From Tuctoria greenei (lineage: Eukaryota > Streptophyta > Magnoliopsida > Poales > Poaceae), in assembly GCA_036927565.1 (NCBI GenBank), contig JAYESD010000012.1:4340001-4404000 (forward strand): a stretch of DNA of 64,000 nucleotides, written 5' to 3'. The translations under genes and the position numbers were made by a program. The first letter of the stretch is position 1. Each line of letters starts with the position of its first letter. The notes below the pieces were generated by a model. The model saw nothing but the letters and a program-made list of their open reading frames with translations. It was not told where the DNA came from and did not search any database. Positions 10,562-22,667 of the stretch are shown here, piece by piece.

Positions 10562-13500
10562 GTGAACTACAAAGCCGGAGGAAAGCATTGGGTACTCGAT
10601 AGCGGGTGCACTCAACATATGACCGGCAATGATGGTATGTTCACCACCATAGAAAACCCCGGCAATCATGAACAAGTCACCTTTGGTGATAACTCTAAAG
10701 GAAAGGTAATTGGGTTAGGTAAAATTGCTATTTCGAATGACTTGTCTATTTCTAATGTCTTGTATGTTAAGTCACTTAGTTTCAATTTACTTTCTATTGC
10801 ACAACTATGTGATCTTGGACTAACATGCACATTTAGCAAAAATGATGTTGTTGTGAGTAGTGAAACAAGCCAAGACATAGTCTTCAAAGGATTCCAGCTT
10901 GGACACCTCTACCTAGTGGACTTCGCCAACAAGAATGCTAGCTTGACCACTTGTCTTTTCACTAAGACAAGCTTGGGTTGGCTATGGCACCGACGCATAG
11001 CGCACATTGGAATGAGCAAACTCAAGAAGTCATTCAAGCTTGGAATGGTGACCGGCGTGAAGGATGTCACATTTGAGAAGAACAAGCTTTGTAGCGCTTG
11101 TCAAGCCAGGAAGCAAGTTGCTTCACACCACCCAATGAAGACAATGGTGTCAACCTCCAAGCCACTTGAACTACTCCACATGGACCTCTTCGGACCGTCC
11201 ACATATCAAAGCCTTGGTGGTAACCTCTATTGTCTCGTTATTGTTGATGACTATTCTCGCTATGCTTGGACTCTATTTCTAGGTGACAAGAGTGAGACTC
11301 CGGAAGTATTCAAGACCTTCGCCAACCGCGCTCAAAGGGAATTTCAACTTCCCATCATCAAGGTCCGGAGTGACAACGGCACCGAATTCAAGAACTACAA
11401 CATTGGGGAGTGGTGTGACCGTGAAGGAGTAAAACATGAGTTTTCAGCCACATACACCCCTCAACAAAACGGTGTCGTTGAAAGAAAGAACAAGACACTC
11501 ATCACTCTTGCAAGAGCAATGCTTGATGACTACGGCACGTCGGAGAAGTTTTGGGCCGAAGCGATCAACACGGCGTGCCATGCCGCAAATAGGGTCTACC
11601 TACATCGCCTACTTCAAAAGACCCCGTACGAGCTTCTCATTGGGAGAAAGCCCAACATCTCCTACTTTCGAGTCTTTGGATGCAAGTGCTACATCTACCG
11701 CAAGAAAAGGCTCGTTAAGTTTGAAAGAAGATGTGATGTTGGTATATTTCTTGGTTATGCATCAAACTCAAAAGCATATCGAGTATTCAACCAAACCTTC
11801 AGTTTAGTTGAAGAAAGTTGTGATGTTGAGTTTGATGAATCTAATGGCTCCCAAGAGGAGAGTTTTGGTCATGATGAAATAGATGATGAGCCTCTACGAG
11901 AAGCCATGAAGTACATGACCATTGGATACATCAAGCCGGAAGTTGAGGAGAGCCATGATCAAGGGGGAGTTTCAAGTTCCAACAACAACACCTCTATGGC
12001 GCCTCAAGTTGACGAAGAAGAGAAGGATGATCCATTGCCAACTCAAGACTCACAAGCACAACAACATCAAGAGGAAGAAGAAGTCCATGATCAAGTCCAA
12101 CCACAAGAGGAACAACACGCATCACCTTCGCCAAGTGCTTCACAACCGCTTATGAGGCATGGACGCATCTCCAAGGCGCATCCAATGGATCAAATCATTG
12201 GAAGTCCGTCAAGGGGTGTAAGTACATGTTCTCGCCACGTTGCTTCGTTTTGTGAGCACTACTCGTTTGTTTCGTGTGTAGAACCCACTCACATTGAGGA
12301 AGTACTCCAAGACCCAAATTGGGTGATGGCCATGCAAGAAGAAATAACTTCATCCGCAATGAAGTTTGGGTATTGGAGGAGCGACTCAAGGACAAGAACG
12401 TCATCGAAACAAAGTGGGTGTACCGCAACAAACAAGACGAGAATGGCATCGTGGTCCGCAACAAGGCAAGACTTGTGGCCAAAGGGTTCTCACAAGTTGA
12501 AGGACTAGATTTTGGGGTGACATTTGCCTCGGTCGCCCGGCTAGAAGCCATCCGTATACTTCTTGCCTTTGCATCACATCATAGTATTAGACTTTATCAA
12601 ATGGATGTGAAAAGTGCCTTTCTTAATGGTTACATTAACGAGCTTGTTTATGTTGAACAACCTCCCAGGTTTGAAGATCCGAGGAATCCTAATCATGTGT
12701 ATAGGTTGCACAAGGCGCTCTACGGGCTCAAGCAAGCACCTAGGGCGTGGTACGAACGACTACGGGATTTCCTCATCATGCAAGGATTCAAGATCGGGAG
12801 GGTGGACACTACACTCTTCACCAAGGACATCAACGGAGATTTGTTCACTTGTCAAATTTATGTTGATGATATTATTTTTGGTTCAACTAACGAAGCTTTT
12901 AGCCATAAGTTTGGCAAAATGATGTCTAGGGAATTTGAGATGTCAATGATTGGAGAGCTCAACTTCTTCCTTGGATTTCAAATCAAGCAACTTCAAGAGG
13001 GGACCTTCGTCTATCAAGAGAAGTACACCAAGGACCTCTTGAAGAAATTTGAGATGGGATATTGTAGCTCAAGAAGCACTCCAATGGCAACCAATTGTCA
13101 TCTAGACGCGAATAAGGACGATAAACCTATTGATCAATCTAACTACCGTTCTATGATCGGCTCATTGCTTTACCTTACCGCATCTAGGCCCGATATCATG
13201 TTTAGTGTATGCTTTTGTGCTCGCTTTCAAGCGGCACCTAAAGAATCACATAGGAAGGCGGTCTTTAGGATACTTAGGTATCTTAAGCATACCCCTAGTG
13301 TGGGCTTGTGGTACCCTAAAGGTGCAAAATTCCATCTTGTGGGATACTCGGATTCGGACTTTGCCGGATGCCGCGTAGATCGCAAGAGTACCTCCGGTGG
13401 GTGCCACTTGCTTGGGCGTTCCCTAGTTTCTTGGTCAAGCAAGAAGCAAAATTCTGCCGCCTTGTCCACGGCGGAAGCGGAATACATTGCGGCCGATGCA

Positions 13501-13812
13501 TGTTGTGCCCAAATTCTTTATATGAAACAAACCCTTTTGGACTTTGGTATTAAACTTGGTTGTGTGCCTCTCCTTTGTGACAATGAAAGTGCGGTTAAGA
13601 TAGCTAAAAACCCCGTTCAACACTCCCGCACTAAGCACATTGATATTCGCCATCACTTCTTAAGGGATCATGAAGCTAAGGGAGACATCTCTTTGAGAGG
13701 TGTTAGGTCCTAAGAACAATTGGCGGATATCTTCACTAAACCACTTGATGAGAAAACTTTTTCTAGGCTAAGAAGTGAATTAAATGTGCTAGATGCAACA
13801 AACGTCATGTAA
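10562..13812 (+). pseudogene. Sirevirus A Pol: protease-integrase-RT-RNase H (frameshift and nonsense)
   Basis: Domains in order: retropepsin (VLDSGCTQHMT near the start), GAG-pre-integrase zinc region (LWHRRIAHIGMSKL), integrase core (HMDLFGPS, VRSDNGTEF, PQQNGVVERKNKT), reverse transcriptase (MDVKSAFLNG, YGLKQAPRAWYERL, YVDDIIFGS at about 12858) and RNase H (STAEAEYIAADACCAQ). Compared with copy B there is a 4-base deletion near 12343 that shifts the frame just before RT. There is also a GAA-to-TAA stop at 13711-13713, about 33 codons before the normal end at 13812. The first codon of the open frame is GTG right after a TAG (10559-10561); no ATG start is evident. Confidence 0.92.
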
Positions 13813-14790
13813 GAATGCACTTCATATAGGTCTTGCCTAACTCTCAAAGGATAGGGGTGAGCTAGGGTTAGCTTGGGATGGAGGTTCCTTTGGGTTTCCC
13901 AAGGTTTGGAGAGTAGCTCTCCCTGAAAAAGCCTTTGAAAGGTTCAAACTTGGCAAGATAGATTTACTTTATGTCTTGCATGATGCCTGCCATATAGACT
14001 TACAATTTCTTGCATCATAAAATGTTTGGCATTGCATACCGTAGATTGTCACAAAGGGGAACCCACCTCATGAGAAAGAGACTTGTTTGAAATGCAATAT
14101 CTCAACTCATATAAGGTGGAAAGAACAAAATGTTAGGTGCGTTAATGCCTAGAGGAACATGCTTCAAAGAGATAGAAATCTTCATACTCTACCTCACAAA
14201 GCATGGGCCTTACATTTTATTTGGATATTTTCCTCCTATTTTTCTCGGTGTTCCATTTGCTTTAAGGTCTAGCCAAGTTATTGGCATATTAGTATTTTTG
14301 AGGGGTAAGGGGTTGCCCAAAAAGTCCTAAGACATGTGTTTCCCTTTGCTTGTTTGTTTGGTCAAAGGACATATATGGGATGTTATTGTTCTGTAGTCAT
14401 CGGATTATCCGATGCCTAGGTCAATCCCTCATCGGACCAATAGGTGTTCAAATTTCCAAGGGCCAGTTCAGTCAGTATCCCAAATTCAACCGACGCGTTC
14501 ACTCTGAAAAACATCGGTCCATCTGGTGTTCACTCTTCTGGAACTGTGCCAAATTCCACCGATGTTACTTGCTCCAACGTCGGACCATCCGGTGTCAACA
14601 TTCCTCTTTTGAACACCCTTATTGTGCCATTCGACCGATGATCCAAACCCTAAATGTTGGTCCATCCGGTGTCAACTGCACTTTTCTGGAAAACCTTACT
14701 GTGGCATTTGACCGATGCTTCTCATGTTCATCATCGGTCCATCCGGTGTTAAATAGTCGGCTAGGGTTTGGGACCCACTATTTAAACTGG
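13813..14790. promoter_or_regulatory. Sirevirus A pol-ORF3 spacer with second palindrome cluster
   Basis: The stretch 13813-14397 shows no coding and matches the copy B spacer. From 14398 six CATCGGNCCATCCGGTG-type palindromes occur at about 14398, 14430, 14512, 14578, 14657 and 14732, the same motif family as in the LTR. A TATA-like CTATTTAAAC follows at 14778-14787, after which the leader turns GC-rich. The layout copies that of the LTR promoter and suggests an internal promoter for ORF3. Confidence 0.6.
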
Positions 14791-15189
14791 TTGTACCCTT
14801 TCCTTCCTCTCTCTCCCCGATCCCGCACCTCCGCCGCCGACTCTCACGCGCCGCGCCACCACCACCTCACGCGCCACTGCCGCCGGACGCCGCCGCCGCC
14901 CACAGGTCGCCGCCATCACCACAGGGCCGCCGCCGTGCGCTCGCCGTGCCGCCGCCTCCATCCACGCGCTGCACACCAGCGACGCAACCACTCGCCGCCG
15001 CTCGCCTCCACCAAGCTGTCGCCGCCGCTCCACCGCAACCACCGCCGCTGCTTCACCTAGCCACCGTCGCGCCTCCACTCAAGCGACGCTACCATCTCCT
15101 CCCTCTACGGTCACCACCCCATCGCTAGGGTTTCCCGGCCCATTGATCTCCACATCACCATCATCGACTCCGTGCTCTCGCGCATTGCA

Positions 15190-16863
15190 ATGGCTCGAGA
15201 CAAGAAGAACAAGGGCAAGGCTATCGCGGAGCCGGCCGCGAAGAGGCAAAAACTATCGAAGGAGGAGAAGAAGGCCTTGATGGCCGCTCGCGCCGCCGAG
15301 GAGCGTGAGCGTGGCCGAGGGGGGTCGCTGAGGATCCGTGAGGCTCGTCCGAGGCAGCCTCCAGTGATCGACGACTCCGAGGTCGAAGAAGAGCCGGTTG
15401 AGCCTCTCGTCCGCCAGCGCTCAGCCTGGACCCGTGGGGGTCACACCGAGACAGCACCACGTCTGAGACCGACGGCTGCCGACCGTCGTGAGGACAGGGA
15501 GGCCCAGCGAGCGATCTACGAGATGGACACCACTGTCCATGTCGCTGAAGGAGTCTGGTTGACCGACTACCGGAAGATGAAGGCCAAGCAGCTTCGCAAG
15601 CTCAGATGGAATGTGCTGCTTGAGGAGTGGTACCCGCAGCCCCGAGAGGCTCTGGTGGATAGTCGCTTCTGGACTGTCACCCAGGCGTCTCTCTACGAGA
15701 CCTATAGGCGTCGAGGGCACAAGCTGTTTCAACACAACTATCTGGATTGGGGGCAGCTAGCTTTGGCAGAAGAGACGGAGATCTGTCCTTACTTTGAGAG
15801 GTACCGAGGTCTGGTGCAGCTGATGGCATATGAGCGGAGTGCCTATGTGGAAGATTGGGTCTGTGTCTTCTACGCCACCCTCTATGTCTCTGAGGGCAGA
15901 AGATCAATTGACCTCATGTTCATGGGTCAGCACTACCACCTGACGAGGCAGACGTTGGGACAGTTGCTTGGAGTGGACTTGCACGATACCTGCGTGCATG
16001 AGAGGGTCTACGGTCAGGCAGATCCACCGAGGAGACCGCTCACTGGAGGAGTGGCACCACCGCTGGAGGAGATCCGTTCTTTATTCGGTCCTACTTTCTC
16101 TCCTGACCAGCCGAGAGTACCAGCCTTGTTGACTCCAGCTGCGCGCACAGTGCACCTCGCCTTGCGCCGCATGCTCCTGCCGAGGTCTGGCTACTTGGAG
16201 GGGTTCACCATCTTGCAGCAGACTCTCCTGTTCTACATCATGAACGGGATGGAGTTCGACATTGTGGACGTCCTCATATGCGAGATGGAGGATGTGATCA
16301 CAGATGGAGTGGGGATGATGAGGCAGCTAGTATATGGACACTGGATCAGCTACCTGCTCACTATGATGGTTCCCGAGGGGTCCGTCGTGCACAACCGTCT
16401 CTCTGACGAGAGTGTGACACGGTTCGGTCACTACCGTGCCCCAACTCCTGGAGACCGCCGCCTTGGCCGTCCAGTCGAGCATCAGGTCAGGGCTCGCCTG
16501 TCTGAGGAGGACTGGTCTGACCTAGAGAAGGAGGATGAGAGGCTTGCCAAGGCTGAGGCACAAGGGGAGGACTTGCAGCATATCTGGTCAGAGAGCGACA
16601 CTGACGAAGGTGTCGAGGAGTACTTCCCTCCTCCGCCCTCTCCCAGGCAGCACGACGCGGAGGCTGGAGGCTCTACAGTGCCACCACCTACTCCACCTCC
16701 CGTCACTGAGGCGCAGGTCACGCAGCCATCAGAGCTGATGTCGCTTCTCCAGCAGATGGTTGAGCAGCAGCGTCTGGACAGGCTGGCAGCCGAGCAGGCC
16801 CGAGCAGAGCAGGCTGCTCGTCTCCTTGAGCTCCAGCAGCAGCAGGAGATGCAGCGTCAGATC
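15190..16863 (+). pseudogene. Sirevirus ORF3 (env-like position), C-terminally truncated
   Basis: ORF after pol. ATG 15190 is chosen because it is shared with copy B. The N-terminus is Lys/Arg-rich (MARDKKNKGKAIAEPAAK) like a nuclear-localisation region. A conserved middle part (about residues 100-410) contains LRWNVLLEEWYPQPREALVDS, VEDWVCVFYATLYVSEGRRSIDLMF and a Leu-rich helix. Pro-rich and acidic stretches follow, then a Gln-rich coiled coil. The middle resembles the plant transposon ORF domain seen in Athila ORF1-like proteins; that match is from memory. I see no clear signal peptide or membrane segment, so calling it an envelope is not supported. The frame is open up to the LINE junction, where about 180 codons present in copy B are lost. 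Confidence 0.75.
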
Positions 16864-19800
16864 TCGGCATCATATTCCCGAAATTCATCGACTTGGTTTA
16901 CAAACCAAAAACGATACAAACAGCCCGCAATTTGGTTTCCAAATGGATACAAACAACATAAACAGGTGTTGGGGGGTTCTTAATTGGAATATTAGGGGCC
17001 TAAATGATATAAGAAAACAACTGTCCCTCAGAGCCAAGATAGATGAAGCAAACGATTGTCAAATATTTTGTATTCAGGAAACTAAGAAGGAACTAATTGA
17101 CATCTCTCTCGTCAAGAAAATTGCCCCACGGCGATTTACAAAATTTGCATTCTCGCCTTCCCGAGGCGCTTCGGGCGGCATCCTTTTGGGCTAGAACGTG
17201 GAAACCTTCATTGGCAAGGATATTCAAATTACTGATCACTCCATCTCCATCCAATTCACTTCACTATTAAACAGCGTCCAATGGAAGCTTATCACAGTAT
17301 ACGCCCCCTTCCACGGAGAGACAATAGTTCATTGATTGGTTATGGAACCTACAATTGTTACCGGAAGATCAATGGATGATAATTGAGGACTTCAACTTCT
17401 ACAGATCAGTGGAGGACAGAAATAGAGGTGGAGCTAACTTCACTGACATGCACACATTCAACTTCATCATTCAACACTTGGGAATGTTGGAGATTCCGCT
17501 TAAAGGTTGGAAATTCACATGGAGCAACATGCAGAGTTCACCCCTTCTTGAGCAATTAGACTGGTGCTTTACCTCTCTGGAATGGACACTGGACTTCCCA
17601 AACACCTCCCACCTGCCCGGAGATATCAGACCATACTCCTTACGTGGTCAGGATTGGCACTAGCATCGCAAAGGCAAAATGTTTCAAATTCGAAAACTAT
17701 TGGTTAGATCATCCTAATTTTCAGGAGACTATTAAAAACTCTTGGAACCAGCCTGCCCCACCGATGAACAGAGCAAGAAAGCTCTCATTCAAATTGGAAA
17801 GACTTAGATACAAATTGAAACACTGGAGCAAATCAGTTGGGAATCTATCAAACCTCATCAATAACTCCACTAAATGCATACTGATTATGGACAAACTGGA
17901 GGAACAAAGAAACCTATTTCAACAGGAAAAAGGATTCAGAATACTCATCAAAGACCCACTCAATAGGATTCTTAGCCAAAAGCATGAATACTGGAAGCAA
18001 AGATACACTGTCAGATGGACACAGCTGAGGGATGAGCCGACTAAATTCTTCTTGGCAGTGACCACAAAAAGATACAGACAGAATACAATTATGATATTAC
18101 AGGATGAGGAGGGAGAAAACGTGCTCGATCACAATCACAAAGCTACGATGCTGTGGAAAGAATTCAAACATAGGCTGGGTATGACTGACCAGATGCAGGA
18201 CTGGGTGGATCTAGGTAATATTATTCCTCAAATCACAGACCTTTCTCACCTTTGTGCTCCCTTCACAAGGGAAGAAATAGACGCAACACTCAAAGAAATG
18301 CTAGGGGACAAAGCACCGGGACCGAACGGGTTCAACACTAAATTCTACAAAAACTGCTGGAGCATTATAAGGGAGAACATCTACAAACTACTTGAAAATT
18401 TCCATGACCAAATGGTATCCATGGAACCACTGAATAGCTCATTCACCATCCTTCTGCCAAAAGTAAATAACCCATCAACCGTCAATGACTACCGACCAAT
18501 CTCCTTGCTCAATACATCGGTAAAGCTGTTCACTAAACTGCTATCCATTAGGCTGCAAAATGTCATCACTGCACTTATGCACAAAAATCAGTATGGCTTT
18601 ATCAAGAAAAGAACCATTCAAGATTGCATGGCCTGGACTTATGAGTTTCTGTACTAGTGTGAAAAATCAAAAAAAGAAAGTAGTCCTGCTGAAATTGGAC
18701 TTCGAGAAAGCATTTGACAAGGTTGATCATGGTTTCATAATATTGATCCTAAGGAGTATGGGATTCCTAGAACAGTGGATAGGCTGGATGTGGGACATCA
18801 TGTCCACGACCACATCAGCGGTACTGCTTAATGGTGTATCGGGGAAAAGCTTTTAGTGCAAACGAGGAGTTAGGCAAGGGGATCCACTGTCCCCACTTCT
18901 ATTTATCTTGGCAGCAGAATTGCTACAAATCCTGATCAACCACACCTCGGTCAGAGGGGTGCTTATGGTGCCAATACCTCAAATCGCAACAAATGACTTC
19001 TCGGTCTCACAATACGCGGATGATACAATCCTGGTGATGAAAGCTTCGCAAAGAGAGTTATTTTTCTTAAAAAAAATCTATTGCGGGTTTTGGGCAATAC
19101 AACGGGACTAAAGGTCAACTGGAATAAATCATCTCTCATTCCCCTAAATCTTTCGTCGGAGGAAACGGAGATCATGGCCGACACACTTGGATGCTTGGTT
19201 GGGGTATTCCCCTTTACCTATCTTGGCCTCCCAATGAGAATAGACAGACCCAATGCAGAGGACTTCGCGATGCTAATTACAAGGGTTGACAGAAAACTGT
19301 CCTCATCTGCAGTATGGTTATCGATGGCGGGCAGATGCACCTTGATTAACAGTGTTCTATCGGCAATTCCAATTTATGTTATGTGCACAATCAAACTAAA
19401 GGGGCATCATCAAATCCCTAGACAAAACGCGGAAATCCTGCTTATGGAGAGGAGCGAATGTTGCTGGAAAGGGCATGCCTTTGGTAGCTTGGTACCAGGT
19501 AACTTCTCCAACCTTAAAAGGAGGCCTAGGGATCAAGTGCATCAGAACAATGAACAGAGCTCTGCTTTCAAAATTCCTATTCAAAATATACAATAAGCAC
19601 AACACCCATTGGGTCCAGTTGTTACTAAACAAATACTGCACAAATGGTAGACCCCCACACTGCACAAAAGGCAAAGGGACATTCTTGTGGAGAGATGTCC
19701 TAAGGTGTTGGGAAGACTATATTCAGAAATATAAAGTATGTATCGGTACAAGGAGTACAGTAAGGTTTTGGAAAGATGGGAAGGTCATCACATGATCAAC

Positions 19801-20667
19801 AATTTCTTCAGATTATTCTCCTTCATCAAGAAGCCCAACATTTCCTATGCACAATTCGCAGCACACCCGCAGATTCTTAGTCACTTCTTCAACCCCCTAT
19901 TAGAAGCGGCGAATAATGAATTGCACCTGGTGTCCCATATAATTGAACAAATATCAGATAGGGCACAAGAAAGAGACATCTGACTGAACAATGACAACAG
20001 AGAAATCTTCTCCTCGGGCAAGGTATACAACTGCCATTTTAGGGGAATCAATCCCCCCTCCATTTAACTGGATTTGGTCATCGAAGCTCGTCAGGAAAAT
20101 CAAAATATTTGTGTGGATGATGTTCAGAGACTGCCTGAACTCAAGGAAACTGTTAAAGAGAAAAAACTTGACAATACAGGGAAATGACTACTCATGTGTG
20201 CTGTGTCAATTGAATGAGGAGGAACTAACCTAGCACCTCTTCTTCTGCTTCCCATTTAGCGTAGCCTGCTGGAACGCTCTGGGCATTCACTGGGATCACA
20301 CAACTACTTTCTTCTAAACTATTAACAAAGCAAAGCAATCCTCGCATCGCCCGGGATTCATGAAAATCTTTGGAATAGCAGCATGGGAAATTTGGAAACA
20401 AAGAAATGGACTTATCTTCAAGAATGACCATGCATCCTTTGCTGGTTGGAAACATTGCTTTACTGCTTCTACACGAAATTATGCTTGCAGGCTCAAGCAA
20501 CAGGATTCGATTGTAATTCTAGAATGGCTTCATAACTTTTAAGGGAGGGTCCAACCTTGGGAACCTCCCCTATCATTGTACAGACCACAGTTACCTTTTA
20601 TAAATATAATTCGCTTTTGCACTGCGGGGGATCTCCCCTGCAGTTTCCCGGTCAAAAAAAAAAAGCA
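16864..20667 (+). mobile_element. LINE (non-LTR retrotransposon), 5' truncated
   Basis: The + strand encodes an ORF2-type endonuclease start (NWNIRGLNDIRKQL), reverse transcriptase with YADD, and a C-terminal zinc-binding/RNase H-like tail. It then has a short 3' UTR and an A run (20657-20667). ORF1 is missing, as in a 5'-truncated insertion. The left flank is Sirevirus ORF3 and the right flank is chromovirus RT, so the two sides do not match one target and I see no target duplication. Confidence 0.88.
16972..20541 (+). pseudogene. LINE ORF2: endonuclease / reverse transcriptase (decayed)
   Basis: ORF2 nicks the target and primes cDNA synthesis. At 16972-17194 is the apurinic-type endonuclease start (VLNWNIRGLN, IFCIQETKKE). 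More of the domain follows at 17355-17640 in another frame. RT lies at 18250-19110, with GDKAPGPNGF, YRPISLLNTSVKLFTKLLS, KNQYGFIKKRTIQD, LLKLDFEKAFDKVDH and YADDTILVMKAS (YADD at 19013-19024). At 19990-20540 is the zinc-binding RT tail (KIKIFVWMMFRDCLNSRKLL, GIAAWEIWKQRNGLIFKN). At least six stops or frame changes break it. It is of the plant L1 clade type. Confidence 0.85.
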
Positions 20668-21071
20668 AATTCAAGAGCAGCTAGAGAAGGGTTTTATACG
20701 CCCAAGCTCGTCATCATGGAGAGCACCAATGCTCTTCGTAGATAAGAAGGACAGAACACAAAGGATGTGTGTGGATTATAGGTCTCTCAACAAAGTGACG
20801 ATCAAGAACAAATATATGTTACCCATATAGAGGATTTGTTCGACCAGATGAAGGGTGCATGTGTTTTCTCCAAGCTCGACTTGAGGTCAGGATACTTCCA
20901 AATGAAGATTAGACCGTCGCGATACCCAAAACAGCTTTTCGGACATAGTATGGATCCTATGAGTACACTGTTATGTCTTTTGGATTGACAAATGCACATG
21001 CATACTTCATGTACATCATGAATAAGATCTGTATGGCGTACTTGGATAAGTTCGTTGTGGTTTTCATTAAT

Positions 21072-22667
21072 TGTAAGACCTATGTGTGCTGAATACATTG
21101 GCTTGTAGTGAATACACTTGCTTTGACGATAAAAGTTTTGAATATCACCAAAACACCTTTTTATCAAGGTCTGACTCTAGCACTAGGTTCTACTAGCTTT
21201 TGTTAGCTCCAGCGCTAGGTTCTACTAGCTTTTGTTAGCTCCGGCTCAAGGTCCAGGTTGCTCTGGCAAGGTTCGGAACTTGACCGCAATGCTTCTGTTT
21301 TTCATTTGCAATGTTTCGTACTTGCTTTACATCTCTAGAAAGATTGCTTTGTATTCATTTGCTAAGTCTTTGGTGCGTTTTTGGTTGACATGAATGATAT
21401 CGTGTTTTTGCAACATGCTTATGTGAGGTTCTCACGTAAGGTGTTGTGTTCGGAACTAACTTGAGTCAAGTCGAGGACTTGGGCTCGTATGGATTGGTTG
21501 TTTATTCATATGCAGGTGTTGCTTGAGTTCAAGACATGGCTGGTGAAGGGATCCATTGGACTAGTCTCAGGGAGTAGATGAGGTTCCAACAACCAAATTC
21601 AGGTGAAATTGTGGTTGAGCTGATCAGGAGGTTGCGCAGCATGATTGAATCAAGAACAATGCATGTGAAGGTATCATGGACGTCATTGGAAGATGTTTGC
21701 ACGTGTGCAAGGAGTGCATGGACGTGGCTACATGGTTCCGAGACGTGATGAAGAGATGTGGACGTAAAGAGTTGGTTGGAAAGGTCCAACCGACTAGGTT
21801 ATGGACTCAGACTGCGGCTTAGTCGGGTTTGACTCAAATATGGAAAGATTTGAGTTGGTTATGATAGGATTTCGTGTGGGTCACGAATTTGAGTTGTTTA
21901 GGAATGTGGAATACGTTCCTAAGGTGTTTGGAAGTCTTAAGATTGCTTCTATCTGCGTATAGAAGAATCCTAAGCAGTTATGAAAAGTTACGATTCGTGA
22001 ACAGAGTAGGATTAGGTTCCTGATTTGAGTTGAGTTGGCTTTCGAGCTGGTTATAAAAGCAAGGGAGCCCAGAGCTCGTGGTGCAAGACTTTAGGACTGT
22101 TCCTCATGTGTTCTATTGAATAAAATTCATAGTTTGAAGGAACATTTGTGCCTTGTTCGTTCGACTTGTTCCAGACAAGTTTTACTCGTCGAGTTTCTGA
22201 ACAGCACTACCTTTCGTCGGTGGTTTTATCATAACTCGAGTTTTACAGATCCAATTGACGTGATTCTTTTTGGGTTGTCTTAAAAACTTGATTATCTATC
22301 ATCTGTAAAAATTTCATGGTCATTGTATTTGTGGTCTACGATCTACACGAGTTTCTTTGCAGCGTTCCAGAACTGTTTTTTTCTGGGTAGGGCAGATTGA
22401 CCTTTGTTTGATCTTTCGATCATAACTTTAGTTTTTCTCGACGAATTTGAGTGATTCTTTTTGTGTTGTCTTCGTGACTTGATTCTCTCTAATATATATT
22501 ACTTTTTTCACGGTGAAACACGTTTAGATTAGTCTCACACATGATTTCTTTAACAGATCATTTTTCTGCTGAAGGGGTTGGGGTTTAATTGTTTCCGCTG
22601 CGTAAGATTTTTAAATCTACCATTCACCCCCCCTCTAATAGCTTTTCACGTGCTCTTCGATCCTACA
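21072..22667 (+). mobile_element. Copia/Sirevirus-like solo LTR (1596 bp) in chromovirus RT
   Basis: It begins TGTAAGACC and ends ATCCTACA. Its last 60 bases have the layout of a Sirevirus LTR end (CACCCCCCCTC... then CGATCCTACA). A TATA box (TTATAAAAGC) is at 22051-22060. It splits the RT between the VVFI and the (D)IL-YLRSEEEH part. No internal region or second LTR is present, so it is a solo LTR. The flanks ...CATTAAT and ATCATTATG share CATTA but show no clean 5-base duplication, so it is probably old. Confidence 0.75.

Larger units (their letters stand above)
6954..16863 (+). mobile_element. Sirevirus-type Ty1/Copia retrotransposon, copy A (3' truncated)
   Basis: The order is 5' LTR (6954-8360), tRNA-iMet primer site, gag (8421-10547), pol with integrase before RT (10562-13812), a palindrome-rich spacer, then a third ORF (15190 on). 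Integrase before RT marks Ty1/Copia. The large gag, the palindromic LTR repeats and an ORF after pol are marks of the Sirevirus lineage. Compared with copy B (51011-63121), the end of ORF3, the polypurine tract and the 3' LTR are missing; LINE sequence starts at about 16864. No target duplication can be scored. The first two bases of the LTR read AG rather than the TG seen in copy B. Confidence 0.92.

Noticed and set aside
14350..15060. 236-codon + frame upstream of ORF3 in copy A
   Set aside because: It crosses the palindrome spacer and GC-rich leader, and the matching copy B region is read in a different frame; it is better seen as leader.
15172..16983. Taking ORF3 of copy A as a complete 603-codon protein
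   Set aside because: The last 40 codons read into LINE sequence, and copy B shows that the true protein continues differently. ATG 15190 is shared with copy B, whereas 15172 is not.
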